Assembly: GCF_007164725.1 (NCBI RefSeq)
Contig: NZ_AP019697.1
Location: 1,222,001 to 1,286,000 of the forward strand
Direction of reading: 5' to 3'
Length of the DNA stretch: 64,000 nucleotides
Source: Dialister hominis
Lineage (GTDB): Bacteria > Bacillota > Negativicutes > Veillonellales > Dialisteraceae
The notes beneath the pieces are model-generated. The model did not search any database. It was not told where the DNA came from and saw only the letters and a list, made by a program, of their open reading frames with translations. A program made the translations under genes and the position numbers. Shown in pieces: positions 53,801-62,141 of the stretch. Position 1 is the stretch's first letter, and each line of letters begins with the position of its first letter.

Positions 53801-54058
53801 AAGAAGGGCATCCGGACGTTCTTTCTTGATGACTTCCGTTACGAATGGGAGCGTAATCGGTTCGATATATACACGGTCAGCAATATCTACGTCGGTCATG
53901 ATTGTGGATGGATTGCTGTTGACAAGAACAACTTCCACGCCTTCTTCTCTAAGAGAGCGGCAGGCCTGTGTACCAGCGTAGTCAAACTCTGCAGCCTGTC
54001 CGATGACAATAGGACCAGAGCCAATAACGAGAACTTTTTTCACATCTTTATTTATCAT
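50858..54058 (-). CDS. carB: Carbamoyl-phosphate synthase large subunit
   Basis: CarB makes carbamoyl phosphate from bicarbonate, ammonia and two ATP. The 1066-residue protein is the standard internal duplication: [28 protein letters not shown] opens the first half and [28 protein letters not shown] the second. Each half has an ATP-grasp domain ([14 protein letters not shown] and [14 protein letters not shown]), and the C-terminal allosteric MGS-like domain starts near [16 protein letters not shown] lies 9 bases before ATG 54058, which overlaps the carA end by 11 bases; a 67-codon upstream extension runs inside carA and is spurious. Confidence 0.97.
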   Translation of the reverse strand: MINKDVKKVLVIGSGPIVIGQAAEFDYAGTQACRSLREEGVEVVLVNSNPSTIMTDVDIADRVYIEPITLPFVTEVIKKERPDALLATLGGQVGLNMAVQLADAGVLDKYNVKLLGSSLHAIKHAEDRELFKEAMKEIHQPVPESEIFEDLEPAVAFADKIGYPVIIRPAYTLGGTGGGIAHDRYEMEEIANRGIKLSPINQILVERSIAGWKEVEFEVMRDGADNCIIVCAMENIDPVGVHTGDSIVVAPTQTLTDQQYQMLRTASLDIIRYLRIEGGCNVQYGLDTKTNQYYVIEVNPRVSRSSALASKATGYPIAKVAAKIALGMHLDEITNAITGNTKACFEPSIDYVVCKFPRWPFEKFTLADREIGTQMKATGEVMALDRTLEGALLKALRSLEVGGGYLHLDKLDGQSLYDIRCLLRRIDNERIFVVAEALRRGIEPEEINRITRIDLFFIYKIQNIIMMERRLMKEGLTVESLKAAKRIQMPDEAIAHFCEVTPKEVENFKRKANVHPDFKMVDTCAAEFEAHTPYYYSTYGAEDEVKPQGKGSVVVFGSGPIRIGQGIEFDYCSVHASWALRKAGKKSIVINNNPETVSTDFDTSDSLYFEPLTEQDVMEIIDKEKPEGVICQFGGQTAINLATPMAKRGIRIIGSSNESIDMAEDRERFDTLMGQLGIARPKGCLVESVEEAMAKTEELDYPLIVRPSYVLGGRAMQIVYDQAELKQYLKEAVVASHEHPVLIDQYMVGREVEVDAISDGVDVCIPGIMEQIERSGVHSGDSIAVYPPQHLSQEIIETLTDYTGRIARAMNVKGLVNIQFIVVNGKVYVIEVNPRASRTVPFMSKITGINMVEYATRVALGESLKDTGLPLGLVPDKGYVAVKAPVFSFSKLGLVEIKLGPEMKSTGEVMGIGHTYQEALYKAVVAAHLTVPSHGNVLITVSDRDKPETAELARGFVNLGYRLICTSGTGSYFQNLGIPVEIIKKIHEKGENCEKYLKLGKVDMVLNTISYGSQIEQEGYDLRRIAVELAIPCITSLDTAKEVLRVMASTGDGYHVEAIQDYVKEN

Positions 54059-55118
54059 TTTTGAACTCCTCCATGGCCTTCGTAAATTCAGCAAAGAGAT
54101 AGAAGTTATCCTTCGGTCCGGGTGAAGCTTCCGGATGATACTGCACTGCCTGAATCGGAAGTGTCTTATGGCGGATGCCTTCAATGGTTCCGTCGTTGAC
54201 GCTTCTGTGCGTGACTTCAATGCAATCCGGCAGTCCTTCATCGGAAACTGCATAACCATGGTTCTGGCTCGTGATGTATACGCGGCCGGTTCTGAGGTCC
54301 TTGACCGGGTGGTTGGATCCTCTGTGTCCGAAAGGCAGCTTAAAGGTATGCGCGCCTAAGGCGGTGGAGAGCATCTGGATTCCCAGGCAGATACCGAAAA
54401 TCGGCTTCTTTCCGATCAGTTTCTTGACCGTTTCAACGACATAGGGCACATCCTGCGGGTCTCCCGGTCCGGGCGAAAGGAAAATTCCGTCCGGATCGGA
54501 CGCAAGGAGTTCCTCAGCCGTTGTATGGGCCGGGAATACATGCACCGTGCAGTCATTGGCCGCCAGACTGACGAGAATATTCTTCTTCAGTCCGCAGTCA
54601 AGAAGGGATACCTGGTACTTACCGTCCCCGTATGTATATGGATAAGCGGTCGTTACTCTTTCGACCTGATTCTTGTGCATCGGTTTTGCCAGGGCTTCCT
54701 GAATGAAATCTTCGCCTCTGTCAGCAGAAACGATGACAGCTTTCATGACGCCCTGCATGCGGACCATTCTTGTGACCGCTCTTGTATCTACATTGTAGAG
54801 GCATGGCACATGGTATCTTTCAATGAAATCCGTAATCTTTTCCTTGCATTCCCAGTTGCTCGGATGCTCTGTGATCTGATCCAGGACATATCCTGCAGCA
54901 GCCGGTTTCCTGTTCTGCATGAAAAGATCATTCGCACCGTAGTTGCCGATCAGCGGATATGTCAGTGTCAGGATCTGTCCTTCATAAGACGGATCCGTAA
55001 AGCATTCCTGGTATCCTGTCATGCCCGTATTGAATACGAGCTCTCCCATTCCTTCTACTGTTCCCAGGAGATCACCCTCGAAGCGGGCGCCGTTTTCTAA
55101 AACCAAGAGGCCTTTCAT
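54048..55118 (-). CDS. carA: Carbamoyl-phosphate synthase small subunit
   Basis: CarA is the glutaminase that supplies ammonia to CarB. The 356-residue protein has the N-terminal small-subunit domain ([34 protein letters not shown]) and a class I amidotransferase domain. The catalytic Cys is in [10 protein letters not shown], and the His-Glu pair in [10 protein letters not shown]. It overlaps pyrC upstream by 4 bases and carB downstream by 11. It supplies carbamoyl phosphate to PyrB in the same operon. Confidence 0.97.
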   Translation of the reverse strand: MKGLLVLENGARFEGDLLGTVEGMGELVFNTGMTGYQECFTDPSYEGQILTLTYPLIGNYGANDLFMQNRKPAAAGYVLDQITEHPSNWECKEKITDFIERYHVPCLYNVDTRAVTRMVRMQGVMKAVIVSADRGEDFIQEALAKPMHKNQVERVTTAYPYTYGDGKYQVSLLDCGLKKNILVSLAANDCTVHVFPAHTTAEELLASDPDGIFLSPGPGDPQDVPYVVETVKKLIGKKPIFGICLGIQMLSTALGAHTFKLPFGHRGSNHPVKDLRTGRVYITSQNHGYAVSDEGLPDCIEVTHRSVNDGTIEGIRHKTLPIQAVQYHPEASPGPKDNFYLFAEFTKAMEEFKNDK

Positions 55119-56404
55119 TTCAGCACCTTCCCTTCCTTCATGACAATCTCTCCATCTACGACTGTAAGCACAGCCCTGCCCTTCAAAGTCAGTCCTTCAT
55201 AAGGCGTGAAAAGTGATTTCGTATAAAGTTCATTTCCATGAACCGTCCATTCCTTGTCCGGATCGATGACGACAATATCAGCAGCAGCTCCTTCTTCAAG
55301 AACTCCGCCTTCTACGCCAAGGAGACGGGCCGGATTGACGCTCATGAGTTCAATAAGCCTGTCAATCGTAAATCCGTTGTTGTGGCAAAGAACCGTCAGC
55401 GCAGAAGCAAGAGACGTTTCCAGTCCTGCAATGCCGTTAGGCGCACAGTTGAAAGGAACATCCTTTTCTTCGTTGCAGTGCGGCGCATGATCGGTAATGA
55501 TGGCGTCGATCGTGCCGTCCTTCAATCCTTCAATCAGAGCTTTCCTGTCATCTTCGGTGCGGATTGGCGGTGCCATCTTGAAGGAAGACTCATAATTCTT
55601 CAGCCATTCATCTGTAAAGTAAAGATGCTGTGATGTGACTTCTGTTGTGCAGTTCACATGCTTCGCCTTAGCCTCGCGGATCAGTTCCACAGCCTTTGCA
55701 CTGCTGACGTGGGCGATATGGATATGGCATCCCGTCATTTCTGACAGAAGAAGATCTCTTGCTACTGCAATATCTTCCCCGGCTGCCGGTCTTCCGGTCA
55801 CGCCCATTGCATAAGATACCTTTCCTTCATTCATGAAACCGCCGGAGCACATGGTTGCATCTTCTGCGTGGTCGATGACCATCTTGTGCAGCATGTCTGC
55901 ATATTCCATAGCCCTGCGCATGAAGTTTGCGCTTTCTACATAATGGCCATCATCAGAGAAAGCGGCTGCGCCTTCGGCTGCCATGTCTCCCATCTCAGAG
56001 AGCTGCTTTCCTTCCAGATTTTTGGAAAGAGCACCGATGACGCTGACCTTGACGACACCGCATTCATCGACGCGTCTCAGCACATCCCTGAAGACTGCTG
56101 CATTATCGATGACAGGCTTTGTGTTGGCCATTGTTGCCACGCGCGTGATGCCGCCTGCGCCTGCTGCCTGCGTGCCTGTGTGAATATCTTCCTTGGCTTC
56201 CTGTCCGGGTTCACGGAGATGGACATGCATATCAATGAGTCCTGGTGCAACAAACAAGCCATTTGCATCATAAACTTCTGCCCCTTCTGTATCTGCAGTC
56301 CCGCCAATGGAGAGGATTTTCCCATTTTCTATGACAATGTCGCCTTTTTCATGCTGCTTTCTGGCAGGATTTACAATGATTCCGTTTTTAATGACCAGCT
56401 TCAA
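55115..56404 (-). CDS. pyrC: Dihydroorotase
   Basis: The enzyme cyclises carbamoyl aspartate to dihydroorotate. The 429-residue class I dihydroorotase has the zinc motif DMHVHLREPG near residue 60, then TRVATMANTKPVID, the HIAHVSS region and the catalytic Asp in DAIITDHAPHCNEEKD. The start is a TTG at 56404 with GGAGGG 8 bases upstream, giving MKLVIKNGIIVNP as expected for the family. It overlaps the pyrB end by 17 bases. Confidence 0.95.
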   Translation of the reverse strand: MKLVIKNGIIVNPARKQHEKGDIVIENGKILSIGGTADTEGAEVYDANGLFVAPGLIDMHVHLREPGQEAKEDIHTGTQAAGAGGITRVATMANTKPVIDNAAVFRDVLRRVDECGVVKVSVIGALSKNLEGKQLSEMGDMAAEGAAAFSDDGHYVESANFMRRAMEYADMLHKMVIDHAEDATMCSGGFMNEGKVSYAMGVTGRPAAGEDIAVARDLLLSEMTGCHIHIAHVSSAKAVELIREAKAKHVNCTTEVTSQHLYFTDEWLKNYESSFKMAPPIRTEDDRKALIEGLKDGTIDAIITDHAPHCNEEKDVPFNCAPNGIAGLETSLASALTVLCHNNGFTIDRLIELMSVNPARLLGVEGGVLEEGAAADIVVIDPDKEWTVHGNELYTKSLFTPYEGLTLKGRAVLTVVDGEIVMKEGKVLK

Positions 56405-57353
56405 TGTCTTTGCCCTCCGTCAGTGTCAAATACTCCAATGCCATACGCACTGCTACGCCGTTTCTTACTTCTTCCTGAATCCAGGATGATTCATCGTAAG
56501 CCACATCATATCCGATTTCTATGCCACGGTTCATCGGGCCCGGATGGATGATGGCCGCATCCTTCTTGCAAAGCTCCAGTCTCTTCTTGTTGATGCCGAA
56601 GAGACGTGCATATTCTCTTGTTGTCGGAATGAATCCGCCTGCAGCTCTTTCAAGCTGGATACGAAGAATATTGATCGCATCAGCATCCCTTAATGCATCT
56701 TCAAGGTTGTCATCAACGATGACTCCCATTGACTCGAGTTCCTTAGGAACCAAAGTGCGCGGTCCCACAAGATGTACTTCAGCGCCCAGCTTCGTAAACC
56801 CGTAAATATCACTTCGCGCAACGCGGGAGTGGAGAATGTCGCCAATGATGACATACTTCATTCCTTTGATATTCTTGCCTGCTTCCTTTAATGTGAAAAG
56901 TTCGAGCAGCGCCTGCGTCGGATGAGCATGCGCGCCGTCGCCTGCATTGATGACAACAGGCACCTTGACCTTGGGGCTCATTACTTTGGATGCAAAAAGA
57001 GCGGCCCCCTCTGACGAATCACGAATAATCACTGCATCTACTCCCATAGCGGAAACAGTAAGCAATGTATCTCGCATGCTTTCACCTTTCGTCATCGAGC
57101 TGCCGCTCTTTGTAATATTGATAACATCGGCTCCCAAGTATTTACCGGCAAGCTCGAAAGAACTGCGTGTTCTCGTTGATGCCTCAGAAAACACTGTCAC
57201 AATGGATTTGCCTTTCAGGAAATCCCGCTTTTTGTTATCAGACAGTACAATTTTTTTCATCTGTGCTGCCACTTCCAGAATCCGTTCAATTTCCCCGGCT
57301 GTAAAATCCTGCAGTCCGAGGACAGAACGGCCTTTGAGCGAAATCGCGTTCAT
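56388..57353 (-). CDS. pyrB: Aspartate carbamoyltransferase catalytic subunit
   Basis: PyrB transfers carbamoyl to aspartate, the first committed step of pyrimidine synthesis. The 321-residue protein has the carbamoyl-phosphate motif FSEASTRTRSSFELA, the 80s-type loop KSGSSMTKGESMRDT, NAGDGAHAHPTQALLELFTL and the aspartate region PTTREYARLFG. AAGGAGG lies 5 bases before ATG 57353; a 25-codon upstream extension would cover the promoter. No PyrI regulatory subunit is adjacent. It leads the pyr operon. Confidence 0.96.
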   Translation of the reverse strand: MNAISLKGRSVLGLQDFTAGEIERILEVAAQMKKIVLSDNKKRDFLKGKSIVTVFSEASTRTRSSFELAGKYLGADVINITKSGSSMTKGESMRDTLLTVSAMGVDAVIIRDSSEGAALFASKVMSPKVKVPVVINAGDGAHAHPTQALLELFTLKEAGKNIKGMKYVIIGDILHSRVARSDIYGFTKLGAEVHLVGPRTLVPKELESMGVIVDDNLEDALRDADAINILRIQLERAAGGFIPTTREYARLFGINKKRLELCKKDAAIIHPGPMNRGIEIGYDVAYDESSWIQEEVRNGVAVRMALEYLTLTEGKDIEAGH

Positions 57354-57393
57354 GCCGGCCTCCTTAAAAACAACAAAATATGATATCTTTATA

Positions 57394-57475
57394 ATCTTAA
57401 AAGGTATACTCGGGTTTTTCAATAGCAAAATTGTTAAATTTTCATTATAGAAAAACCCAGGTACCTGAAGACATA
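57394..57475 (-). promoter_or_regulatory. Promoter of the pyr operon with an overlapping inverted repeat
   Basis: On the minus strand TTGAAA (57417-57422), 17 bases and TAAGAT (57394-57399) make a plausible promoter about 40 bases before pyrB. The -35 box sits in one arm of an inverted repeat (GGGTTTTTC at 57412-57420 with GAAAAACCC on the same strand at about 57452-57460). The repeat may be the terminator of the OLD gene or an operator. No pyrR-type attenuator is visible. Confidence 0.5.
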
Positions 57476-59128
57476 CTACTTCTCACCGGATTGTCCCTTA
57501 TTCCCGGCGGAAAAGCGGACAGCCGCATGAATGGTTCTGGCAAAAGCAGGCGGAATTTCATTTTCCGTCAGCCTCTTTCCCAGAGCGCGCCCTATGATAA
57601 CGCCTTTGTTCCCATAGAGCCAGGCAAAGTAATAGAACTCCTGCGCTTTCTCATCTCTTGGATTAATATTCTTCAGCTTCTTTGGCGGATAAAAGCCCTT
57701 CGGAACGCCCAGCTTTGCTCCTGCTTTTTTGATCAGCGCAGAGCTTACGACATCCCCCGCTTCTTCAATATCCCCGATGACGTCATCGAGAAGCTTTCGT
57801 TTCCCATGTGACAGGCAGGATTTTACGACATCCATTTCAAAACAGATGTAGTCCGTATAGAAGACATAGGGAGAATGGTGCCTTGACCCCATGACGTCCC
57901 TGTCATAGAGACATACGGCCGGTATATGGAAACGTCGGATCAATTCAGCAATCTTTGAAATGGAACTTTCTCCCCGTGCATTGATGAGGCAGATTCCATG
58001 ATAATCAAACTGAACGCCGAGTGTCTTTGCAAAATAGCCGAAGGAACCATACTCCGTCTCTCCTTCGACAAGGATCGTGCAGCGGGAGTAAAGGGCTTCC
58101 TTGACTTCCGGGAAATGCATAATCAGATGCTTTTCTATTTCACTGTCAAAATGGAAGGAAGAACCGCAGGCAGCACGTACCATTTCCTTCTCATCCCTGT
58201 ACATGCGGATGATTTTCTGGTAGTCGTTGACAAGAGCATCCGTAGAATGAGTGACGACAAAGAGCTGCCCGTCCAGTCCGTCCACACCAAGAAGATTCTG
58301 CACAAGCTTCAAGAAGAAACTTTCCTTGTTATTCAGGATCGAACGGCAGAATGCCAGAAGAGCACGCTGGAGGTATGGATGCAGATGGAGCTCCGGCTCA
58401 TCAATATTCACAATGACAGGAAGAAGGCGCGTTCCGTCATTCTTCGTCATGATGATATTCTCGAAGGAAATCGCACGGCTTTCCCGCTTCTCCCGCATCA
58501 GGACAAGAAGCGAAACCCCTACGGCAATCATCAGCTTCATCGTGGAATCATAAGAAGTCCCGGAAATCTGTGCGCCGAAAATTTCACCGAAAAGGACCAG
58601 TGCGGCCTTATGAGGATCATCCTTAGGAAGGGAAATGGAAAAGCCTCTTTCCTTCATCATGCGTTCCACTTCTTCCACGGCCTCAGGACCATAGGAAAGA
58701 TATTCATCGAAGATACTGATCGTCCTGCCGGCCAGATTGTCATCCAGCATATTTTTAGGGATTTCAGAGAGAGCAAAATCCAGGCAGAAAAGGCAGCGCA
58801 TGTATTCAAGAGGAAGTGTTTCCCCTGTATCCATATTGTAGAGGCGCGGCACGATCTCCCTGACAGACTGTTTAAGCTCAATTCGGATGGAATCATTGCC
58901 GCCTTCATCTTTTGTCGTCAAATCGAAGGTAACCCGTATCGGAAGGTCTGAATCCAGGAAATCTGCCTCCTTGAATCCATATCCGTGCGTAGCTGATTTC
59001 AGAAGGCTCAGGAAATTACTCTTCCCTATATTATTGTCCCCTACAATATAATTGACCTGGCTGTCGAAATGAAAACTTACATTTTGAAACGTTCTGTAAT
59101 TTTCCACAGTCATTCCTGAAATAAACAT
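57476..59128 (-). CDS. OLD-family ATP-dependent nuclease (ABC ATPase plus Toprim), stand-alone
   Basis: The protein (550 residues from ATG 59128, with AAGGAGGG 5 bases upstream) has an N-terminal RecF/SMC-like ATPase with Walker A GDNNIGKSN near residue 30. The Walker B region is VIVNIDEPELHLHPYLQRAL, and FVVTHSTDAL supplies the switch His. The C-terminal Toprim nuclease domain has CTILVEGETEYGSF (Glu) and CLYDRDVMGS (DxD-like). This is the overcoming-lysogenisation-defect architecture; such proteins act in DNA repair or phage defence. No UvrD-like (GajB) partner is adjacent, so it looks like a single-gene class 1 OLD protein. Its role is unknown. Confidence 0.85.
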   Translation of the reverse strand: MFISGMTVENYRTFQNVSFHFDSQVNYIVGDNNIGKSNFLSLLKSATHGYGFKEADFLDSDLPIRVTFDLTTKDEGGNDSIRIELKQSVREIVPRLYNMDTGETLPLEYMRCLFCLDFALSEIPKNMLDDNLAGRTISIFDEYLSYGPEAVEEVERMMKERGFSISLPKDDPHKAALVLFGEIFGAQISGTSYDSTMKLMIAVGVSLLVLMREKRESRAISFENIIMTKNDGTRLLPVIVNIDEPELHLHPYLQRALLAFCRSILNNKESFFLKLVQNLLGVDGLDGQLFVVTHSTDALVNDYQKIIRMYRDEKEMVRAACGSSFHFDSEIEKHLIMHFPEVKEALYSRCTILVEGETEYGSFGYFAKTLGVQFDYHGICLINARGESSISKIAELIRRFHIPAVCLYDRDVMGSRHHSPYVFYTDYICFEMDVVKSCLSHGKRKLLDDVIGDIEEAGDVVSSALIKKAGAKLGVPKGFYPPKKLKNINPRDEKAQEFYYFAWLYGNKGVIIGRALGKRLTENEIPPAFARTIHAAVRFSAGNKGQSGEK

Positions 59129-59340
59129 AATTTCCCTCCTTGCCGGCACTGCTTTTTCCTTTATTATATCATTCCAGAAAGGAAGAAACCTTTTATGCCT
59201 GCAGTTTTATTCACTTACGAAAAAGGACCTCAAAAGAGGTCTTTTTTTCAAGAATCGGAATCCGGATACATCCCGCGCCCGTAACAAGAAAAGGATGGGA
59301 TAAAAACAATTACGGCCGCGAGGGAAGAGAAAGAAAGTGT
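59129..59340. other. Upstream region of the OLD gene
   Basis: On the minus strand TATAAT lies about 35 bases before the OLD start, without a convincing -35. The rest holds only the hairpin at 59218-59248. Confidence 0.4.
59218..59248. terminator. Orphan bidirectional terminator hairpin
   Basis: AAAAGGACCTC and GAGGTCTTTT form an intrinsic-terminator-like stem with a 4-base loop and T/A runs on both sides. No gene on the plus strand ends here, so what it terminates is unclear. Confidence 0.7.
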
Positions 59341-59646
59341 TAAATCAATCGGATTCCGCTTCCGTTCTGTCTGTGCAGCAGCCGTTTCCTGGATATCGTG
59401 TTTCCAGGAATAGCTGTTCACAGCATCCTTTTTCTTACATCTTTATTATATCGCTTTATAGAAATTTTATCATTTATAACATGTATATAATAAATTTCTT
59501 TCATTTTGATTTAGTTTACTTATTTTTATACTGAGTACTATTCCGGACAAATTCTTCCTCTTGTATGGCCTAAAGACCCTGCGGCCCCGTCTGTCCCCTT
59601 TACGTCCCTGGAGTTCGTATACAAAATACCATCGATTTTACGGCAA
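59341..59646. other. Intergenic region without recognisable gene
   Basis: This AT-rich stretch contains an 8-bp inverted repeat TTCCTGGA/TCCAGGAA near 59387-59412 and GCTGTTCACAGC just after it. The open frames present are short, lack ribosome sites and have low-complexity composition. It may be a decayed gene; nothing can be named. Confidence 0.4.
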
Positions 59647-59647
59647 T

Positions 59648-59692
59648 AAAAAGCTGTGACAAAATGTACGATCATTTCATCACAGCTTTTTT
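59648..59692. terminator. Terminator of the YbaK gene, repeat-family hairpin
   Basis: AAAAAGCTGTGA...AAATG and CATTT...TCACAGCTTTTTT form a long interrupted stem with T runs on both strands, 35 bases beyond the ybaK stop. The CTGTGACAAAATG arm is shared with hairpins at 2561-2614 and 38012-38060. Confidence 0.8.
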
Positions 59693-59727
59693 ACCGCCAA
59701 AACAGATTTTCATAAAGCTTCCGTATT

Positions 59728-60213
59728 TTATTTCTGTGTCAGATCGGCTGCCTCCGCATGAATCAATTCTACGAGATCTTTTGGTGCAATCAGTACCTGG
59801 CGGCCTCTCTGGCCTGCGCTGATGCTGATCCTTTCATGGTTATAGCAGCTTTCATCAATATATGTAGGAAATTCTTTCTTCATTCCAATCGGTGAGCATC
59901 CGCCCCGGATATACCCCGTCAGACCCGGAAGTTCCTTGACATGAATCATTTCGACACTCTTGTTTCCACTTACACGGGCCGCTGCTTTCAAATCGATTTC
60001 CTTTTCAGAAGGAAGGCAGAAAACAACCGGACCTGTCTTGTCTCCCTTGGTAACGATCGTCTTGAATACCATATCTGCATCATAGCCTAATGCAGCAGCT
60101 GCATGAACGCCGGAAAGATCCTCTTCTGTGTAGTCGTAGGACTTTGTGTCATAATCAATTTTTTCTTTATCCAGAATTCTCATCACATTGGTCTTTTTTC
60201 CTTTTTTTGCCAT
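59728..60213 (-). CDS. ybaK: Cys-tRNA(Pro)/aminoacyl-tRNA deacylase YbaK/EbsC
   Basis: This 161-residue editing enzyme removes mischarged amino acids such as Cys from tRNA-Pro. Family features are an N-terminal NVMRILDKEKIDYDTKSYDY segment, the catalytic Lys region ADMVFKTIVTKGD, KAAARVSGNKSVEM and the GYIRGGCSPIGMKKEFPTYID motif typical of YbaK. GAGGT lies about 8 bases before ATG 60213. It is a single gene next to a tRNA cluster. Confidence 0.92.
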   Translation of the reverse strand: MAKKGKKTNVMRILDKEKIDYDTKSYDYTEEDLSGVHAAAALGYDADMVFKTIVTKGDKTGPVVFCLPSEKEIDLKAAARVSGNKSVEMIHVKELPGLTGYIRGGCSPIGMKKEFPTYIDESCYNHERISISAGQRGRQVLIAPKDLVELIHAEAADLTQK

Positions 60214-60242
60214 GATAATTACCTCTGATAAATGTTTTTATA

Positions 60243-60274
60243 AATTAAAAGGGCCGGAGCACAAAGCTCCGGCC
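60243..60274 (-). terminator. Terminator of the four-tRNA cluster
   Basis: GGCCGGAGC and GCTCCGGCC form a 9-bp stem with a 5-base loop, followed on the minus strand by CTTTTAATTT, 16 bases after the tRNA-Leu end. Confidence 0.9.
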
Positions 60275-60289
60275 TGTTTGATTCTTAAT

Positions 60290-60378
60290 TGGTGCCGAGG
60301 ACCGGAATCGAACCGGTACGAATCTTACGATTCGAGGGATTTTAAGTCCCTTGCGTCTGCCAGTTCCGCCACCCCGGC
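60290..60378 (-). tRNA. tRNA-Leu (anticodon TAA)
   Basis: An 89-base class II tRNA with a long variable arm (CGAATCGTAAGATTCG) and encoded CCA. The loop CTTAAAA in an AGGGA/TCCCT stem gives anticodon TAA. Confidence 0.95.
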
Positions 60379-60397
60379 AGGTAACTTTAAAAAAATA

Positions 60398-60471
60398 TGG
60401 AGGCGGCACCCAGAATCGAACTGGGGATAAAGGTTTTGCAGACCTCTGCCTTACCGCTTGGCTATGCCGCC
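60398..60471 (-). tRNA. tRNA-Cys (anticodon GCA)
   Basis: A 74-base tRNA with encoded CCA. The acceptor is GGCGGCA/TGCCGCC and the loop CTGCAAA gives anticodon GCA. Confidence 0.95.
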
Positions 60472-60474
60472 ATA

Positions 60475-60549
60475 TGGAGCGGAAAACGGGACTCGAACCC
60501 GCGACCCCAACCTTGGCAAGGTTGTGCTCTACCACTGAGCTACTTCCGC
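60475..60549 (-). tRNA. tRNA-Gly (anticodon GCC)
   Basis: A 75-base tRNA with encoded CCA. The loop TTGCCAA inside CAACC/GGTTG gives anticodon GCC. Only three bases separate it from tRNA-Cys. Confidence 0.95.
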
Positions 60550-60551
60550 GC

Positions 60552-60628
60552 TGGCGACCCGGATCAGATTTGAACTGACGATCTCCGCCGTGACAGGGCG
60601 GCATGTTAGACCACTACACCACCGGGCC
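60552..60628 (-). tRNA. tRNA-Asp (anticodon GTC)
   Basis: A 77-base tRNA with encoded CCA. The loop CTGTCAC inside CCGCC/GGCGG gives anticodon GTC. It is the first of four co-transcribed tRNAs. Confidence 0.95.
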
Positions 60629-60647
60629 GCACGTAAGTTACTTGAAT

Positions 60648-60676
60648 AGTATACCCATTAATGCTAAATTTGTCAA
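60648..60676 (-). promoter_or_regulatory. Consensus promoter of the four-tRNA cluster
   Basis: On the minus strand TTGACA (60671-60676), 17 bases and TATACT (60648-60653) lie 19 bases before tRNA-Asp. Confidence 0.9.
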
Positions 60677-60748
60677 GCGTAATTAAAGAACTCTTTAGGA
60701 TGCGGTCAAACCGCTCCATTCAGCACTTTTTCCCCTGCTTTGAAAATA

Positions 60749-60790
60749 AAAATTCCCGGCATCCTGCCATGCAGTCTGCCGGGGAATTTT
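60749..60790 (-). terminator. Terminator of the LysR/small membrane protein unit
   Basis: AAAATTCCCGGCA (60749-60761) pairs with TGCCGGGGAATTTT (60777-60790) around a 15-base loop, with a T run on the minus strand. It overlaps the stop codon of the small gene. Confidence 0.8.
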
Positions 60791-61094
60791 ATTGATCTCC
60801 CTTGCCGTACATATCCCACTGCATTTCCATAATATGGAAACGGTCTTCTGAGCTGTGTTTTTGCAGGTGAAGAATATCCTTCTGCTGTTCCTTGTTTTCT
60901 TCCAGCGCTTTTTCTGCTTCCCAGCGGATATCATTCAATTGATCATCATAGCGGGAGGCTTCTATATTCATCATCCTTGTCTGCAGATCCGTAATCAGAA
61001 CCTGCTGGTAAATCGTCATTCCCGTCAGGGCGATCAGTGCAAGGTATAAATACTTCTTATCCTTCCAGCCGATTTTAGCTTTCCAATTGCTCAC
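60789..61094 (-). CDS. Small single-pass membrane protein with coiled coil, unknown function
   Basis: I do not recognise this 101-residue protein. A basic N-terminus (SNWKAKIGWKDKK) is followed by one hydrophobic segment at about residues 15-34 (YLYLALIALTGMTIYQQVLI). A charged, probably coiled-coil stretch follows (WEAEKALEENKEQQKDILHLQKH). It starts at GTG 61094, 7 bases after the LysR stop, with AAAGGA about 11 bases upstream inside the LysR end. Translation is probably coupled to the regulator. No known partner or domain can be named. Confidence 0.6.
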   Translation of the reverse strand: MSNWKAKIGWKDKKYLYLALIALTGMTIYQQVLITDLQTRMMNIEASRYDDQLNDIRWEAEKALEENKEQQKDILHLQKHSSEDRFHIMEMQWDMYGKGDQ

Positions 61095-61101
61095 GGATAC
61101 T

Positions 61102-62025
61102 TTATTCCTTTATGCCTTCATCCAGTTTTGTATCTACATTCAGAAGTGTCAGATGATCCTTGGTGAATTTGATCCATAAACGGGCTGCTCTGGACAGGTA
61201 GCGGCCTTTCTTCCAGATCGCATAGAGATGATGCGTCATGCGCGGTTCTGTCATGACACGGGTGACAACCTTGCTGTCTTCGCTGTTTGCCGGGCAAAGG
61301 CGGGAAGGAAGGATGGCAACGCCAAGTCCGCTCATGACGGTCTGCAGCATCAATTCACGCTGGCTGGTTTCAAATACAACCTTCGGAGTGAATCCGATCT
61401 TCTTGCAGTTGGCAAGAATGTCGTCATGAAGATTGAAATCATCACGGTAAAGAACGAGCGGATAGTCTGCCAGAAGTTTCATCGGGACTTCCTTGTGTTC
61501 TTCCAGCGGATAGCCCTTTGGCATGACGACGCACATCTCATCTTCAGAAAGGAAGAAAGATTCAAAATCCTTATTCGGGATGGTGCAGATGATGCCTACA
61601 TCAATGACGCCTTCCTGAACGGATGATTCAATGACTTTGGAACCATGTTCATACAATTTGATGGCAATCTGCGGATATGTTTTCTTGAATTCACCCAGAA
61701 GCTTTGCGAATACATGGGCATCCGTAATAGGCGGAAGTCCGATCTCAATCGTATCCTGCTTCAGATTGAATTCGTTTTCAAAGTCTGATTTCAAATGTTC
61801 AAAAACAAACAAGCAGCGCTTAGCATAGTTCAGGAAGATGGTTCCAGGAGCTGTGATTTCTACAGTCTTCGCATTTCTGATAAAGAGCGTAACCCCCAGC
61901 TCTTCTTCAAGTGATTTGATCATACGGCTGATTGCAGACTGTGAAATGTGCAAATTTCTGGCCGCCTTGCTGAAGCTCTTCTGCTCCGCCACTTCCATAA
62001 AATACTTCAGGTGACGATAGTCCAT
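61102..62025 (-). CDS. LysR-family transcriptional regulator
   Basis: The protein (307 residues) has an N-terminal winged helix-turn-helix MDYRHLKYFMEVAEQKSFSKAARNLHISQSAISRMIKSLEEELGVTLFIRN, typical of LysR regulators. A type 2 periplasmic-binding-like effector domain follows. AGGAGG lies 8 bases before ATG 62025; a 25-codon upstream extension is spurious. It is divergent from the POR gene at 62472 and may control it, although no effector can be named. The regulator could equally act on other loci. Confidence 0.93.
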   Translation of the reverse strand: MDYRHLKYFMEVAEQKSFSKAARNLHISQSAISRMIKSLEEELGVTLFIRNAKTVEITAPGTIFLNYAKRCLFVFEHLKSDFENEFNLKQDTIEIGLPPITDAHVFAKLLGEFKKTYPQIAIKLYEHGSKVIESSVQEGVIDVGIICTIPNKDFESFFLSEDEMCVVMPKGYPLEEHKEVPMKLLADYPLVLYRDDFNLHDDILANCKKIGFTPKVVFETSQRELMLQTVMSGLGVAILPSRLCPANSEDSKVVTRVMTEPRMTHHLYAIWKKGRYLSRAARLWIKFTKDHLTLLNVDTKLDEGIKE

Positions 62026-62106
62026 GGCATATTCCTCCTGTTTCCGTATATGCTTTTCTTTATCATAGGAAAGCAATTGAATGCATGCGCCCGGGGCCAA
62101 TTCTTC

Positions 62107-62135
62107 TTGTGGAATAATTGAGTTTATCTTATAAT
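62107..62135 (+). promoter_or_regulatory. Candidate promoter upstream of POR
   Basis: TTGTGG (62107-62112), 17 bases and a perfect TATAAT (62130-62135) face the POR gene, but lie about 335 bases upstream, implying a long leader. Confidence 0.5.
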
Positions 62136-62141
62136 AATAAT

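Noticed and set aside
54059-54259. 67-codon N-terminal extension of carB
   Set aside because: It lies inside carA in another frame; the conserved CarB N-terminus and ribosome site begin at 54058.
57476-59128. Gabija defence system
   Set aside because: The GajA-like architecture is present but no UvrD-like GajB gene lies on either side; neighbours are pyrB and an intergenic spacer.
59337-59534. 65-codon plus-strand frame
   Set aside because: Low-complexity Phe/Ile/Tyr-rich product, no ribosome site and no similarity I can name; treated as non-coding.
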